From Pseudomonas sp. ANT_H4 (lineage in GTDB: Bacteria > Pseudomonadota > Gammaproteobacteria > Pseudomonadales > Pseudomonadaceae): DNA of 64,000 bases. Below the pieces are notes generated by a model. It did not search any database, was not told the DNA's origin, and was given only the letters and a program-made list of their open reading frames with translations. Made by a program: the position numbers and the translations under genes. Below are positions 7,379 through 16,773 of this stretch, piece by piece. Numbering within the stretch: the first letter of the stretch is position 1; each line of letters starts with the position of its first letter. Location of the stretch: assembly GCF_008369295.1 (NCBI RefSeq), contig NZ_VOBG01000010.1:1-64000 (forward strand). Direction: 5' to 3'.

Positions 7379-8542
7379 AACGACGGCTGCGTCATTGCCC
7401 GGAGCTACGATGCCAAGCCCTTTGTCAAAATGGGCGAGCCGTATTTCCAGATCAAGCACAAGCTAAAGCAGCACGGCATCGTAGCCTTTTCCTCGAACTA
7501 TGCGCTGTACGGTGACTTGAGCGAGCGGGTTATGACGGTGATCGAAAGCATGGTTCCCGCAGTCGAGATCTACAGCATTGACGAGGCATTTGCTGACCTA
7601 TCCGGTATCGATGGTCTGGACGCCCTGGGTCGGCAGATCCGCGCCAGGGTACTGCGCGACACCGGAATCCCCGTGGGCGTAGGGATCGCCACCACAAAGA
7701 CCCTGGCCAAGCTGGCTAACCACACGGCAAAACGACTGCAGGCCCAGACCGGCGATGTGGTGAACATCACCGACACGGCCAAGCGCGATTGGGTGCTGCG
7801 CAATACCGACGTAGCCGAGGTGTGGGGTATCGGCCGGAAAATGAAACTCCATCTCGACGAGCTGGGCATCAAGTCCGCTATGGACCTGGCCAAGGCGGAC
7901 CCGTGGACGCTGCGCAAGAAGTTCAGCATCGTGATTGAGAAGACCGCCCGGGAGTTAGCCGGCACGTCTTGCCTGGAGTTGGACGAGCCCGATCCGCCGA
8001 AGCAGGAGATCTGCTGCAGTCGGATGTTCGGTAAGCGACAGACCGAGTTGCCGCCGATCAAAGAGGCGGTGGCCACCTACATGATGCGAGCCTCAGAAAA
8101 GCTTCGGGCCCAGGGATCTCTGTGCAAGAAGGTCCGTGTCTGCATCCGTACAGGTATGTTCAATCCGCAAGAGGCCAAGTATGCAAACGGGGTGGTGGTC
8201 GACCTCCCGTACCCCACCGATGACGTGCGCCTGCTGACAAAGGCGGCCGTTGATGCAGTCGACCACATCTTCCGGCCAGGCTTCAAATACAGCAAGGCCG
8301 AGGTGATGCTGCTCAACCTGTGCCAGCCAGGCGAATACACCGACGATCTATTCGCGGTGTCGCAGCAAGTGGAAGCCTCCAGGGTGATGGCGGTGCTGGA
8401 TCAGATCAATGGACGATGGGGGCGGGGAACGCTTCGCTCGGCCAGCGTGCCGACGAACCCTGACTGGGGGATGCGCCGGGAGATGATGAGCCAGAGCTAC
8501 ACGACAAGGCTTGATCAGCTTTGGTCAGTGGCTTGTAAGTAG
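7379..8542 (+). pseudogene. rulB: RulB (UmuC-like Y-family DNA polymerase subunit), 5' end removed by the island
   Basis: The frame is open from AAC at 7379 (Asn-Asp-Gly-Cys-Val) for 387 codons. It contains the catalytic pair in YSIDEAFADLSG, the helix-hairpin-helix region (VWGIGRKM), the little finger domain and a normal C-terminus. About the first 30 residues of a UmuC protein, with the first catalytic Asp and the FYASCE motif, are missing here and should lie left of the island. The first internal ATG (7430) could yield a shortened, probably inactive product. In Pseudomonas, RulAB gives UV tolerance through error-prone bypass. Precise excision of the island would restore the gene. Confidence 0.88.
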
Positions 8543-8581
8543 TGTCAGAGATCGCTCGGTCGCGCGCGGAGATTCCGACGA

Positions 8582-8791
8582 TCACTCGGGTGTCATGAGG
8601 ACAGCTAGGGTCAGCTTGATGAACTCTTCGTTCTGGTCGATGGTTTCCAGGGCGCCGCGCACGTTCTCGGCCACCTCGGCGCCGCCGTGTTGCTCCACCC
8701 AATTGGTCAGTTCCATGATGGCGGCTTAGAGTGCGAGTTGGTTTTCGTTGAGCTTTGAAAGCAGGGAAGGGAGTAGATCTGAGTTCGGCAT
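8582..8791 (-). pseudogene. Small conserved-type protein interrupted by one stop codon
   Basis: From ATG (8791-8789), with GAGG about 8 bases upstream, the frame runs 69 codons to TGA at 8582. One TAA (8726-8728) sits at codon 22. The downstream part reads like a folded acidic small protein (MELTNWVEQHGG, ALETIDQNEEFIK) and could restart from its own ATG at 8716, giving 44 aa. The family function is not recognised. It lies between rulB and an unrelated small gene. Confidence 0.55.
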
Positions 8792-8922
8792 CGGCGTTCC
8801 TCGGTGGAGTGAACAGCGTAGCAGTTTAATTGCGTGAGCCAAGCCAGCGCTTGAATGTCCGCTTTCGACCCATAGCTGCCCTTCGCTGAGGGCAGATTAG
8901 GGGTGGTTTCAGCCGGTCGTGG

Positions 8923-9234
8923 TTATGGAGTAAGTGACCAAGCCTCGCTAGATATTTGGCAGATCGCCTGAACCGCTAACTCGACTGCAGGGTGCTCGCG
9001 ATCCTGTAACCACGTCAGAACCAATTGCTCCCTGGCCAGGCGCACAGAACATTCGGGCCCCATATGAGCGGAAGTAGTATCTAGGTCTGATGAGTAACCA
9101 ACCACGCATGCGTTGCTAAAAAAGCAAAAGTCATTTGCGATTTGAGCGGATTGTTGCTCATCGAGTCCTAAGTTAGCATCGATCCATCGCTGCAACTCAT
9201 CAGACTTTTGGCGTGAGTTCAAGACAGTCTTCAT
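8923..9234 (-). CDS. Hypothetical protein, 103 aa
   Basis: Soluble, mildly acidic protein without signal peptide or membrane segment. No family was recognised. Composition is coherent for a real protein (helical N-terminus LQRWIDANLGLDEQQ, single Trp-rich end). AGG lies about 7 bases before the ATG. It is divergent from the alkene-reductase gene. A hairpin (CTGCCCT/AGGGCAG, 8876-8897) lies just beyond its 3' end and could act as a terminator. Confidence 0.5.
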   Translation of the reverse strand: MKTVLNSRQKSDELQRWIDANLGLDEQQSAQIANDFCFFSNACVVGYSSDLDTTSAHMGPECSVRLAREQLVLTWLQDREHPAVELAVQAICQISSEAWSLTP

Positions 9235-9290
9235 CGTTTACCTGTCGCTCAGCTGATCGTCGTCCCACTCGATCAAAGATGGAAACTCCA

Positions 9291-10421
9291 ATGTCGAAAC
9301 TCTTCGAAGAATTCCGCATGGGCGACACCACGCTCAAAAATCGTATCATCATGGCGCCTTTAACCCGCTCTCGCGCACCCAATGATGCCGCCGATGAGCG
9401 AGTGGCGTTGTACTACGCGCAACGCGCCACCGCAGGCTTGATTGTCAGCGAGGGCACGCCGATATCTCGTGAAGGTCAAGGCTACCTCTTCAATCCCGGC
9501 ATCTTTACCCCTGAGCAAATCGCTGGATGGCGCCTCACCACCAACTCGGTGCATGCCGTGGGTGGCAAGATGTTTGCGCAAATCTGGCATGTGGGTCGTG
9601 TTTCGCATCCATCGATTCAGGATGGCGGGAAACTGCCGGTGAGCGCCACGTCGAAGCAAGCGGTTGGCGCGACAGCTTTCGGCTACGACGCTGACGGCAA
9701 GCCGGCGTTGGTAGAGCCACCGGCGCCGCGCCAGCTCACAACGGCCGAGGTTTCGCGGATCGTCGGTGAGTTCGCGCAGGCGGCCGAAAATGCGATCAAG
9801 GCAGGTTTTGATGGCGTAGAAATTCATGGTGCCAATGGCTATCTGTTCGAGCAGTTCATGAATCCGCTGGTCAATGATCGAACCGATCAGTACTCCGCCG
9901 ATCAGTTGGAAAATCGTCTGCGCTTCACCCTGGAAGTCATTGACGCCGTGGTTGGGCGGATTGGCGCGGGCCGTGTGGGTATCCGTATTTCGCCGTATGG
10001 TCAACTGTTCGATATGCCGTTATATGAGCAAATCGATGAAACCTACACCGCGCTTGCCACAGAGATTGGCGCTCGGCAACTGGCCTATGTTCATGTCATG
10101 GATCAGTCCGGATTTCCTGCCCCGGGTACCGAGGGTGGCGGTGGCGGCCCGAAAGCGACCTTTCTCAATTTGCTGTCGACCATGAAATCAAAGTTGCCTG
10201 ACACGGCGCTCATTTTGGCTGGCGGTATGTCGCGCGAACGTGCGCAAGACCTGATCAATGACGGCATCATCGACCTTGCCGCATTTGGCACCGCTTACAT
10301 CAGCAACCCTGATCTGGTGGCGCGCCTGGAGAACAACTGGCCTCTGACCGAAGCCAAGCGCGAAACCTTCTACGGCGGCGGGGCCGAAGGATATGTCGAT
10401 TACGCGCCTCATCGAGGGTAA
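9291..10421 (+). CDS. Old-yellow-enzyme family alkene reductase (NemA/XenB-like)
   Basis: 376-aa FMN-dependent TIM-barrel oxidoreductase that reduces activated C=C bonds, and in relatives nitro compounds or nitrate esters, with NAD(P)H. Motifs: the N-terminal flavin site (RIIMAPLTRSRA), the substrate-binding pair in EIHGANGYLFEQF, and the C-terminal phosphate site (ILAGGM, AAFGTAYISNPDL). Length is normal for the family. The ATG at 9291 (MSKLFEEF) matches the family start; upstream in-frame starts add a non-conserved basic tail. A LysR gene follows on the same strand and may regulate it. Confidence 0.88.
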   Translation: MSKLFEEFRMGDTTLKNRIIMAPLTRSRAPNDAADERVALYYAQRATAGLIVSEGTPISREGQGYLFNPGIFTPEQIAGWRLTTNSVHAVGGKMFAQIWHVGRVSHPSIQDGGKLPVSATSKQAVGATAFGYDADGKPALVEPPAPRQLTTAEVSRIVGEFAQAAENAIKAGFDGVEIHGANGYLFEQFMNPLVNDRTDQYSADQLENRLRFTLEVIDAVVGRIGAGRVGIRISPYGQLFDMPLYEQIDETYTALATEIGARQLAYVHVMDQSGFPAPGTEGGGGGPKATFLNLLSTMKSKLPDTALILAGGMSRERAQDLINDGIIDLAAFGTAYISNPDLVARLENNWPLTEAKRETFYGGGAEGYVDYAPHRG

Positions 10422-10599
10422 GCAGTCGCGACCTGGCAAGGTTCCACTTCCTGAGATATTGGCAGCCGTCACCGGTATTTGGTGCGGCTGCTTTTTCATG
10501 TCTGATGCAAACAGGTCTGAGAGGCGGGTCCGAGAGGACAATCAGGAGCCATTCTGTTTTAGTACAGATCCACTGCGCCTTCTGTTGGAGATTTCCCCT

Positions 10600-11550
10600 A
10601 TGCACCTCAAAGCGCACCGGTACTTTGTCATGGTTGCCGTGACCGGCAGCTTCTCGGCGACGGCGCGACACTTTCGCGTTCCTGCGTCCTCCGTTTCACG
10701 CTTCATCGCGGCGCTGGAACGGGAGGTGGGCCAGCAGCTACTGTATCGGAATACTCGCGCAGTCAAGCTGACGGAAGCGGGCGAGCGCTATTACGTGCAG
10801 ATCCGCGAAGTGTTGGAGTTGTTGGATGCCGCCGATGAGGAAGTCACCGGCAAGGGGGGCGAGATTCGTGGCCTTGTTCGGATCAACGCGCCGGTTGCGT
10901 TCGGCAGCCTGCATATCGTGAAGCTGTTGAATGGTCTGTATGACAAGTATCCGCAATTGACTGTTGAACTGACGGTCACCGATGCCTTTATTGACCCGGT
11001 TCAGGAGGGCGCAGACATCATATTTCGGGTGGGGCACTTGGAAGATTCCGGATTGATTGGCCGGAAAATTTGCGACCAACAATACGTTCTATGCGCTAGC
11101 GCAGAGTACATAGAGAAGTACGGCAAACCCGCTTCGCCAGAGGATCTGCAGAACCATGCGTGTCTGGTCTACAAGGGAACCGATGGGGCGCAGCGCTGGT
11201 ATTTTAGAAAGCCGGCCAGCGACAAGGTGAAAATCATCGAGGTACATGGCCCGCTCAGAAGCAACAATGGGCAGGTACTGGTAGAGGCGGCGCTCGCGGG
11301 ACGGGGAATTGTGTTCTTTCCTTCCTGGCTCTTCTGTAGAGAGAGTTTTATAAACAAGCAGCTCATTCAGCTTTTGCCCGATTGGGAGGGGGCGGTTGAG
11401 CAGACGCCAAGTCAGATACATTTAATTTCCCCCGAGAATCGACTCCGCTCTCAGAAGGTTCGCGTGGTGTGGGACTACTTCATCAGTGCGATTGGCGTTC
11501 CTCCCTATTGGGAGGATCTCAGTGGGTCACGAACTGACTGTGAAGTATGA
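10600..11550 (+). CDS. LysR-family transcriptional regulator
   Basis: 316 aa. The N-terminal winged HTH (residues about 5-62, FSATARHFRVPASSVSRFIAAL) is followed by an effector-binding domain with the usual two-lobe layout. The ATG at 10600 begins MHLKAHRYF as in related regulators; longer in-frame starts overlap the reductase end and lack conservation. The effector is unknown; control of the preceding alkene reductase is plausible from position only. Confidence 0.85.
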   Translation: MHLKAHRYFVMVAVTGSFSATARHFRVPASSVSRFIAALEREVGQQLLYRNTRAVKLTEAGERYYVQIREVLELLDAADEEVTGKGGEIRGLVRINAPVAFGSLHIVKLLNGLYDKYPQLTVELTVTDAFIDPVQEGADIIFRVGHLEDSGLIGRKICDQQYVLCASAEYIEKYGKPASPEDLQNHACLVYKGTDGAQRWYFRKPASDKVKIIEVHGPLRSNNGQVLVEAALAGRGIVFFPSWLFCRESFINKQLIQLLPDWEGAVEQTPSQIHLISPENRLRSQKVRVVWDYFISAIGVPPYWEDLSGSRTDCEV

Positions 11551-12070
11551 AAATGCGAAGGTCCGCTGTTGGCCGAAATCAGCCAGTAATCGTCAGGCTG
11601 CTTGCTGATTGTTTGTGTTCGGTCGGCAGGACGCCGGGGGAGGACTGGGCCAATTTCTGGGCCAGTGATGAATTTCAAAAGCGGGTAGATGCGGAGCGTG
11701 ATGGGGGATCGATGAGTAAAACCAGGGACTTGGCAAGGATGCCAGCCCCACTTTAATAGGCCAACCCCTCGGCGCCGTACGGAACAGACTCAGAAAAACT
11801 GCATTAGTGCGGAGCAGATTTTTCTCATGAAACAAGCTATTCGGCGTTATCTGATATGGTTTTTTAGTTTTTACCTGAATCTGTAACCTGCTGAGCTGCA
11901 AGTGCATAGTCGCCTCCCCCAACCCACACCTCGCTTAGATAGCACCGCTGCTCGTGGATCAGGGCCAAAACCGATGCGACCCAGGCGCAGCCTCGCTAAA
12001 GCTTGACCGTGAACTTCGTATCTACGAGGGTTCTGCTTTTAAATTCCGCGAGCCCGCACTTTTTTGATGT
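11551..12070. other. Region with no recognised gene
   Basis: A short frame (11547-11756) ending in DEFQKRVDAERDGG-like sequence could be the tail of an old gene but has no recognisable family. The rest is AT-richer than its neighbours and holds no convincing coding signal on either strand. Confidence 0.4.
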
Positions 12071-12332
12071 TCACTTCAGGGCAGGATTGGCGGGGTTGAG
12101 TTTTTCCAGCTTTGCATCACCGCCTGGGCCTTGGGCTCCTGACCGTTTTCCAGGTAGTACTGGATCAACGACAACCGGGCATTGCGGTTTATTGCTGCAA
12201 CGGTGCTATGCCGAAGGTGCAGGCCACCTTGAAGTCGGCCAGCACCGTCTCGGACGTGGCCTCCTGCATCGCCAATTGATGGCGCGAGCCTTGTCAGTCC
12301 TTGACCTGGGCGGTATGCAGCCCTGACGCAGG
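12071..12332 (-). pseudogene. Collapsed multihaem cytochrome c / TPR protein gene
   Basis: Minus-strand fragments. At 12215-12330, TAQVKD, a stop in place of Trp, then QGSRHQLAMQEATSE and TVLADFKVA match the region just after a CxxCH haem site in cytochrome-TPR proteins; the CxxCH itself is spoiled by an indel. At 12071-12190, ARLSLIQYYLENGQEP then, after a frameshift, LEKLNPANPALK resembles the C-terminal TPR end of that same family. Hundreds of codons between them are deleted. The intact TPR gene at 29195-30253 ends in closely similar sequence. Confidence 0.65.
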
Positions 12333-12457
12333 CCATCGGTCTGTCAAATCTGCGCTGTGGAATATCCCGTAGCCGTGAATGGAAAACGGGTTATTTCGCC
12401 AGAGTTGGCTATACCTACAGCTCAGTGTTCAGACGATGACTGTCAAGGAGTTGTGCC

Positions 12458-13129
12458 ATGAAGCTAGGGCTAATGATCAGCACACTATGCATCGCCTTGA
12501 TCGGGGTGGTGGGTTGTGCCAGTAAGGTTACGCAACCGGACGAGTACTCCGGATTTCTCCAGGACTACGGCAAGCTGCAAGAAGCCAAGTCACCATCGGG
12601 CGTGGAGGTGATGCGCTGGGTCGATCCCAAGTTGAATCTGCGCCGCTACACCGCCGTGTATATCGAACCCACCCAGTTTTACCCGCAACCCCAGGCCACC
12701 ACCAAGATCCCCCAGGCAACCCTGAACGGCATCAATGCTTACTATAACGAGGCCCTCAAGCGTGAACTGAGTAAATCATTGCCGCTGGCCAACGGCCCCG
12801 GCCCTGCAATCATTATAGTGCGCGCGGCGATCACCGCCGTCAGCAGCAAGGCCGAAGGCCTCAAGCCCTACGAACTGATCCCTATCGCGTTGGTGGCAGC
12901 GGCGGTGAACACGGCATCAGGCGGGCGCGACGAGGAAACCACCCTGGGCACCGAAGCGGTGTTCCTTGATGGCGATACCAACCAGGTGGTGGCGCAAGTG
13001 GTGCGCAAAGGCACCGGTAAGGAATTGGAAAATGATGCCCAAGTGATGAAGCCCGAAGATGTGAAGAATGTGATTGATGGCTGGGCGTCGGATATGCACC
13101 AGTCGTATCTCAAACTCAAGGGCAAGTGA
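12458..13129 (+). CDS. DUF3313-family outer-membrane-type lipoprotein
   Basis: 223 aa. Lipoprotein signal with lipobox VVGC (Cys20). The mature part follows the DUF3313 pattern: the segment after VDPKLNLRRYTAVYIEP, a central IIIVRAAITAV strand and the C-terminal ASDMHQSYLK helix. Expected to be an envelope lipoprotein; the biochemical function of the family is unknown. It has its own short upstream region and no operon partner. Confidence 0.82.
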   Translation: MKLGLMISTLCIALIGVVGCASKVTQPDEYSGFLQDYGKLQEAKSPSGVEVMRWVDPKLNLRRYTAVYIEPTQFYPQPQATTKIPQATLNGINAYYNEALKRELSKSLPLANGPGPAIIIVRAAITAVSSKAEGLKPYELIPIALVAAAVNTASGGRDEETTLGTEAVFLDGDTNQVVAQVVRKGTGKELENDAQVMKPEDVKNVIDGWASDMHQSYLKLKGK

Positions 13130-13187
13130 TCGCTATCTACACATCTCTTGAGGTTGCTGATAACTGAGGGGGCAGGTTCGGTTCTGA

Positions 13188-13254
13188 GTACATATCCGTT
13201 GTTGCGGTAAGGGTGTAACACTATGCAGCCCTGACCAAAATAGCGGATATGTAC
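13188..13254. repeat. Intergenic inverted-repeat element
   Basis: Perfect 11-bp arms GTACATATCCG (13188-13198) and CGGATATGTAC (13244-13254) enclose 45 bases. The outer sequence resembles an intergenic repeat family common in P. fluorescens-group genomes. Confidence 0.5.
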
Positions 13255-13283
13255 CCAGCCCAGCCTATGCCTGCAGCCCCAGA

Positions 13284-13305
13284 GGGGGCAAGCCCGCTCG
13301 CCACA
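13284..13305. repeat. REP element (single)
   Basis: GGGGGCAAGCCCGCTCGCC matches the Pseudomonas REP core also present as a pair at 43771-43902. Confidence 0.55.
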
Positions 13306-13400
13306 GTAGGCCAGGCAGAAGTTGGTCAATCGCCGGTAAACCAGCGGTAATACCATGGCTCTACTTCTTGTTTCGGCCTGACGTCAGGGATGTGCGGGTG

Positions 13401-14801
13401 TTACTTCATCGGGGTCAGCAGTGGCAGCTTCCACTGGCGGCTACCCACCTCAGGCTTGGGCAGGTAAATGCGCAGCACGGTGTAAAATGGACCGGGTGGT
13501 GCGGGCAACCAGTTGCTTTGTTCGGCTTTCGGCGGCTCGTGATGTTGCACCATCAGCGTCAGGCCGCCGTCGGCATCAAGCTTGAGGCCGGGCAACATCC
13601 GCGAATTGATCAGGTAGCGCTTCTTGTGGTTGGGCACCAGCAGTTTGCTCTTGCCGTCGTACATCGTCAGCGACCAGAAGGCATCGGTCGGCGGCAATTG
13701 GTCCTTGGCAAAGTGCAGGGTGTAGCTGCGCTTGGCACCGTTGGCGGGTTTGCCTTCGCTGTCGACGAAGTAGCCCATGTACGCCGCTTCATTGGTGGAG
13801 TTACCGAAAATCCCCATGTCGGCACCGGCGTAGCGGTACAGGTAATTGTTTTTCAGGTGGTCGCGGCTGCCGAACAGATCACCGCTGAACACTTGGTGGC
13901 TGTCTACCTTGTCTTTCTTGAAGGTGGCGAACTCAGCCTTGCCGTCGGCGATCCCGTCTTCCAGGGCCTTGCGCTGTTCGGCGCTCAGTTGGGCGACCTT
14001 GAACGGTGCCCCAGGGGCGATGCCGATTTTGGCGAAGCGCACCAGGGTGTCTTTTTCACTGTCCTGGGGCGCGGCGAAGGCCAGCATGAAGTTGAGGTAG
14101 CGAAACAGCTGCGGACTGTCGCTCATGTTGGGGGTGGGTTTGGGCCATTGGATTTTCGCCGTCTTGGCCGGGGCCGGTTGTTTCACGTAGCTGCTCAGGG
14201 ACTGGACCTTGTAACCGGCCTGGATCTGCTTGACCTTGCCCAGGTCCTTGTCGTCGAACAGTTGAGTGCGGTACAGCGCGTAGGCGATGTTGCTTTCGCT
14301 ATACACCACCCGGTCGATGTCCACCGGCTGCTGACCTTTCCAGCTCGGGCCGGCAATCATGTAGTGCCCGCCGTTGTTGCCGGTACTGCGGGTGCCCAGA
14401 TAGGCGAAGTTCTGCGTGTAGAGATCGATCAACTGCACCGAGTAATAGCGGTTTTCGTCGATTTTCGGCAGGGTCAGCACCACGGGCTCACGGCGTAAAT
14501 CCAGCCAGACGAAGGAGTAGGGCGTGTCCGAATTGGGGGTGACGAACGCGGTGTCCTTGGGCGTGAAAACCTGGGCGGTGTTGCCGATGTGGTTGAACGG
14601 CGCCTTGAAGTTGGCACCACTCTTGTCCACCGCTTGGGTGTAGAGGGTTTTGTACATTTCTACCACCGGGAAGCCGTACAGATACGCTTCCTTGGCGATG
14701 GCCCGGGCTTCGCTGGGTGTGGCCGTGAAATCGGCCCAGGCGCTGGCGCTCATGAGTATCGAGAGGCTCGCCAACAGCAGGCGGGTCGGTTTTCCAATCA
14801 T
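13401..14801 (-). CDS. DUF1254/DUF1214 secreted protein
   Basis: 466 aa with a signal peptide (about residues 1-23, ending ASAWA). N-terminal DUF1254 domain (EAYLYGFPVVEMYKTLY, NSDTPYSFVWLDLR, YYSVQLIDLYT) and C-terminal DUF1214 domain (YTLHFAKDQLPPTDAFWSLTMYD, ending in WKLPLL). Periplasmic. Family members are often annotated only by domain; no enzymatic role is established from sequence. It is the third gene of a minus-strand operon whose first two genes are broken (14829-15057 and 15067-15434), so its physiological context is probably lost. Confidence 0.85.
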   Translation of the reverse strand: MIGKPTRLLLASLSILMSASAWADFTATPSEARAIAKEAYLYGFPVVEMYKTLYTQAVDKSGANFKAPFNHIGNTAQVFTPKDTAFVTPNSDTPYSFVWLDLRREPVVLTLPKIDENRYYSVQLIDLYTQNFAYLGTRSTGNNGGHYMIAGPSWKGQQPVDIDRVVYSESNIAYALYRTQLFDDKDLGKVKQIQAGYKVQSLSSYVKQPAPAKTAKIQWPKPTPNMSDSPQLFRYLNFMLAFAAPQDSEKDTLVRFAKIGIAPGAPFKVAQLSAEQRKALEDGIADGKAEFATFKKDKVDSHQVFSGDLFGSRDHLKNNYLYRYAGADMGIFGNSTNEAAYMGYFVDSEGKPANGAKRSYTLHFAKDQLPPTDAFWSLTMYDGKSKLLVPNHKKRYLINSRMLPGLKLDADGGLTLMVQHHEPPKAEQSNWLPAPPGPFYTVLRIYLPKPEVGSRQWKLPLLTPMK

Positions 14802-14828
14802 GTTGTTGCGTCCTTACTGGGCTCTTTA

Positions 14829-15057
14829 TTAAAGAGCCGGGGTGATGTCGTCGGGTTTCCAGCTGTTATCGAGGTAGGCCTGGGTGGGCGCAGACAGTCG
14901 TAAATAGCTGAACCAGGTTGCCCGGCAGAGTTTGCACCCAGTTATTCTGGAAGTCTTTTGCGATGCGGGTGTCGAGCCCCTGGGCCTGTACACCCACACC
15001 ACAACTGGCCGACAGGGCCAACAGGCTGAATCCGGCATTGCGAATCAAGGCATGCAT
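14829..15057 (-). pseudogene. Second DUF1254/DUF1214 gene, internally deleted and frameshifted
   Basis: The start codes for a good signal peptide (MHALIRNAGFSLLALSAS) and a short mature part up to AKDFQ. It then jumps to the C-terminal end typical of DUF1214 proteins (NNWVQTLPG, then in another frame WFSYLRLSAPTQAYLDNS and WKPDD). Some 400 codons are missing and one frameshift separates LPG from WFS. A palindrome, GGCTCTTTA/TAAAGAGCC (14820-14838), covers the stop codon. Confidence 0.7.
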
Positions 15058-15066
15058 ATCACGTCC

Positions 15067-15434
15067 TTATTTTCCGAAGGTCACGTTGATCCCGGCAAAC
15101 AGGGTGAACTGTGGCAAGCCATTACCTTTGCGGGCAACGGTCCACTGGGGTTTGACGAAAGTGTTGAAAGTATTGCCGCCGGCTTTCCAGGCCTTGTCGG
15201 CACCGAAACCTATGGGGATGTAATGGGCAGCGTACCGCGCATCAGCAGATCGTTGGTGTGGGCGTTGCTGTCGTACAGCTTCGGGGTGTAATAGTCCTGC
15301 AGGTTGGCGTCCTGCGCGAGGTTGAGTGGGTTGTTGCTCTTGTTGGCGGTGTCGGCGTTATCGGCTTGGGCAGAAAGCGCAGGCAGCAGTAAGGCAACTA
15401 ACATCACTGTTAGGGCACGTGGTGACCTGATCAT
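15067..15434 (-). pseudogene. Outer-membrane transporter-like gene with large internal deletion
   Basis: N-terminal part: signal peptide (MIRSPRALTVMLVALLLPAL) and mature start through ANLQDYYTPKLYD to LLMRGTLP. After a frame change the C-terminal end reads HYIPIGFGADKAWKAG, FVKPQWTVA and FTLFAGINVTFGK, the final beta-strands of a barrel. The central barrel is missing. The junction lies near 15215-15235. It is the first gene of the broken operon. Confidence 0.68.
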
Positions 15435-15670
15435 GGGAATTCCCCCAATTCCTTGGCGTAAACCCGATGGCAGAGCTATGAGCGATGCCAGGATGTCCTT
15501 GTTTGGTTAAAGCTTGTAGGACATGTCGATTGAAATTAGCAGCAATATTCAGACACGCTAGCCAATCGAAAGAATTAGTTGGTTTGTGCGGCGCGAATCA
15601 CGGATTTTGCGATGAGCGCGAGGGTTTCGAAGTGCCGCCCGTGCGGGGCGACATTTGAGGGAAGAGGCAT

Positions 15671-16030
15671 TCAAGCCAGGATGGACTTCACCTTGTCCCG
15701 CAACTGGTCGATGGAAAATGGCTTGCCAATCACCTGCATGCCTGCCGGCACATCAATGCTTTCGGCATAGCCGCTGGCAAACAATATGGGCAGGGTGGGA
15801 CGCAATTCACGGGCCTTGCCGGCCAGTTCCTGGCCATTCATATCCGGCAAGCCGACGTCGGTCATCATCAGGTCGATCACCTGTTCGGACTTTTTGATAA
15901 TCATCAGGGCAGTTGCGGCATCTGCGGCTTCAAGCACCAGGTACCCCAGCTCTTCGAGGACATCGACGATCAACATGCGCACGATGGCGTCGTCTTCGAC
16001 TACAAGGATGGTAGAGGCAGCGGCGGACAT
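15671..16030 (-). CDS. Single-domain response regulator
   Basis: 119 aa, receiver domain only: acidic pair VVEDD, phospho-acceptor Asp in MMTDVGLPDMNG, and Lys in VIGKPFS. The ATG at 16030 is chosen (MSAAASTILVVEDD); an upstream in-frame ATG adds 18 non-conserved residues. It strongly resembles the terminal receiver of the hybrid kinase at 27330-29000 (same DVGLPGMNG motif and TKPF end). No output domain, so it acts by phosphotransfer or protein contact. It lies beside an IS3 insertion that separates it from the LuxR-type regulator. Confidence 0.85.
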   Translation of the reverse strand: MSAAASTILVVEDDAIVRMLIVDVLEELGYLVLEAADAATALMIIKKSEQVIDLMMTDVGLPDMNGQELAGKARELRPTLPILFASGYAESIDVPAGMQVIGKPFSIDQLRDKVKSILA

Positions 16031-16272
16031 AGTGAAGGTTCCCGAGAAGTGGAGGTACAGGTCTTGATGGGTTGAAAAGACCATTCTCTAGTGAGTAGCG
16101 TCAATCCCGGCAAGCTCCCGAGGTAGCGTAGGCATTGTGACGATATTGGGTAGGAATGTCCCGCTTGGTTGGTCAGGAGCAGCCGATAGGGATCAAGGTT
16201 CATATGTCAGGATAGTTGTCGCCTCTCCGGTTTTTCCTAAAAAAGCATATCGGGGGCGGAAAGAGACTGGTC

Positions 16273-16773
16273 GTGCCGTACTATTCACCTGAACGCAGAG
16301 CCGCATTACTCAAGATGCTGCTTCCCCCACTGAACCTGTCGATGGCCGAGGTTTCCCGGCGCGAAGGGGTCAGCGAAATGTCTTTGTCCAACTGGCGCAA
16401 GCAGCTCAGTTCTGAAGGAAGTGCAGTGTCCGAAAACAAGCAATCGGCTCAGAACTGGTCAGCCGAAACCAAGTTTGCTGTCGTCCTTGAAGCGTCCGGT
16501 TTGTCCGAGATCGACCTGGGCGAGTATTGCCGCCGCAAAGGCCTTTACCCCGAGCAAATCACTGCCTGGCGACAAGCCTTCATCACCGGCCAGAAGTCGG
16601 AAAAGGCCCAGCAAAAAGAAGATCGGGAGCAGTCTCGCAAAGATAAGAAACGCATCCAGGAACTGGAGCGCGAACTGCGCCGCAAAGACAAGGCGCTCGC
16701 TGAAACAGCGGCGTTGTTGGTGCTGCGAAAAAAGCTCAACGACTACTGGGGGAGCGACAACGAGGACAATTGA
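16273..16773 (+). CDS. IS3-family transposase OrfA
   Basis: 166 aa from GTG 16273 (VPYYSPERR, read as fMet). Two HTH motifs (LSMAEVSRREGVSEMSLSNW and IDLGEYCRRKGLYPEQITAW) and a C-terminal leucine-zipper-like coiled coil (residues about 110-155) as in IS3 OrfA proteins. The frame overlaps orfB by 4 bases. It probably binds the terminal repeats, but without working OrfB it cannot mobilise this copy. Confidence 0.82.
   Translation: MPYYSPERRAALLKMLLPPLNLSMAEVSRREGVSEMSLSNWRKQLSSEGSAVSENKQSAQNWSAETKFAVVLEASGLSEIDLGEYCRRKGLYPEQITAWRQAFITGQKSEKAQQKEDREQSRKDKKRIQELERELRRKDKALAETAALLVLRKKLNDYWGSDNEDN

Noticed and set aside
12003..12326. Plus-strand frame as a gene
   Set aside because: The minus strand carries the recognisable cytochrome/TPR fragments; the plus frame has no family features.
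13368..14498. Long plus-strand frame of 376 codons
   Set aside because: It is antisense to the DUF1254 gene, which has a signal peptide and domain motifs.
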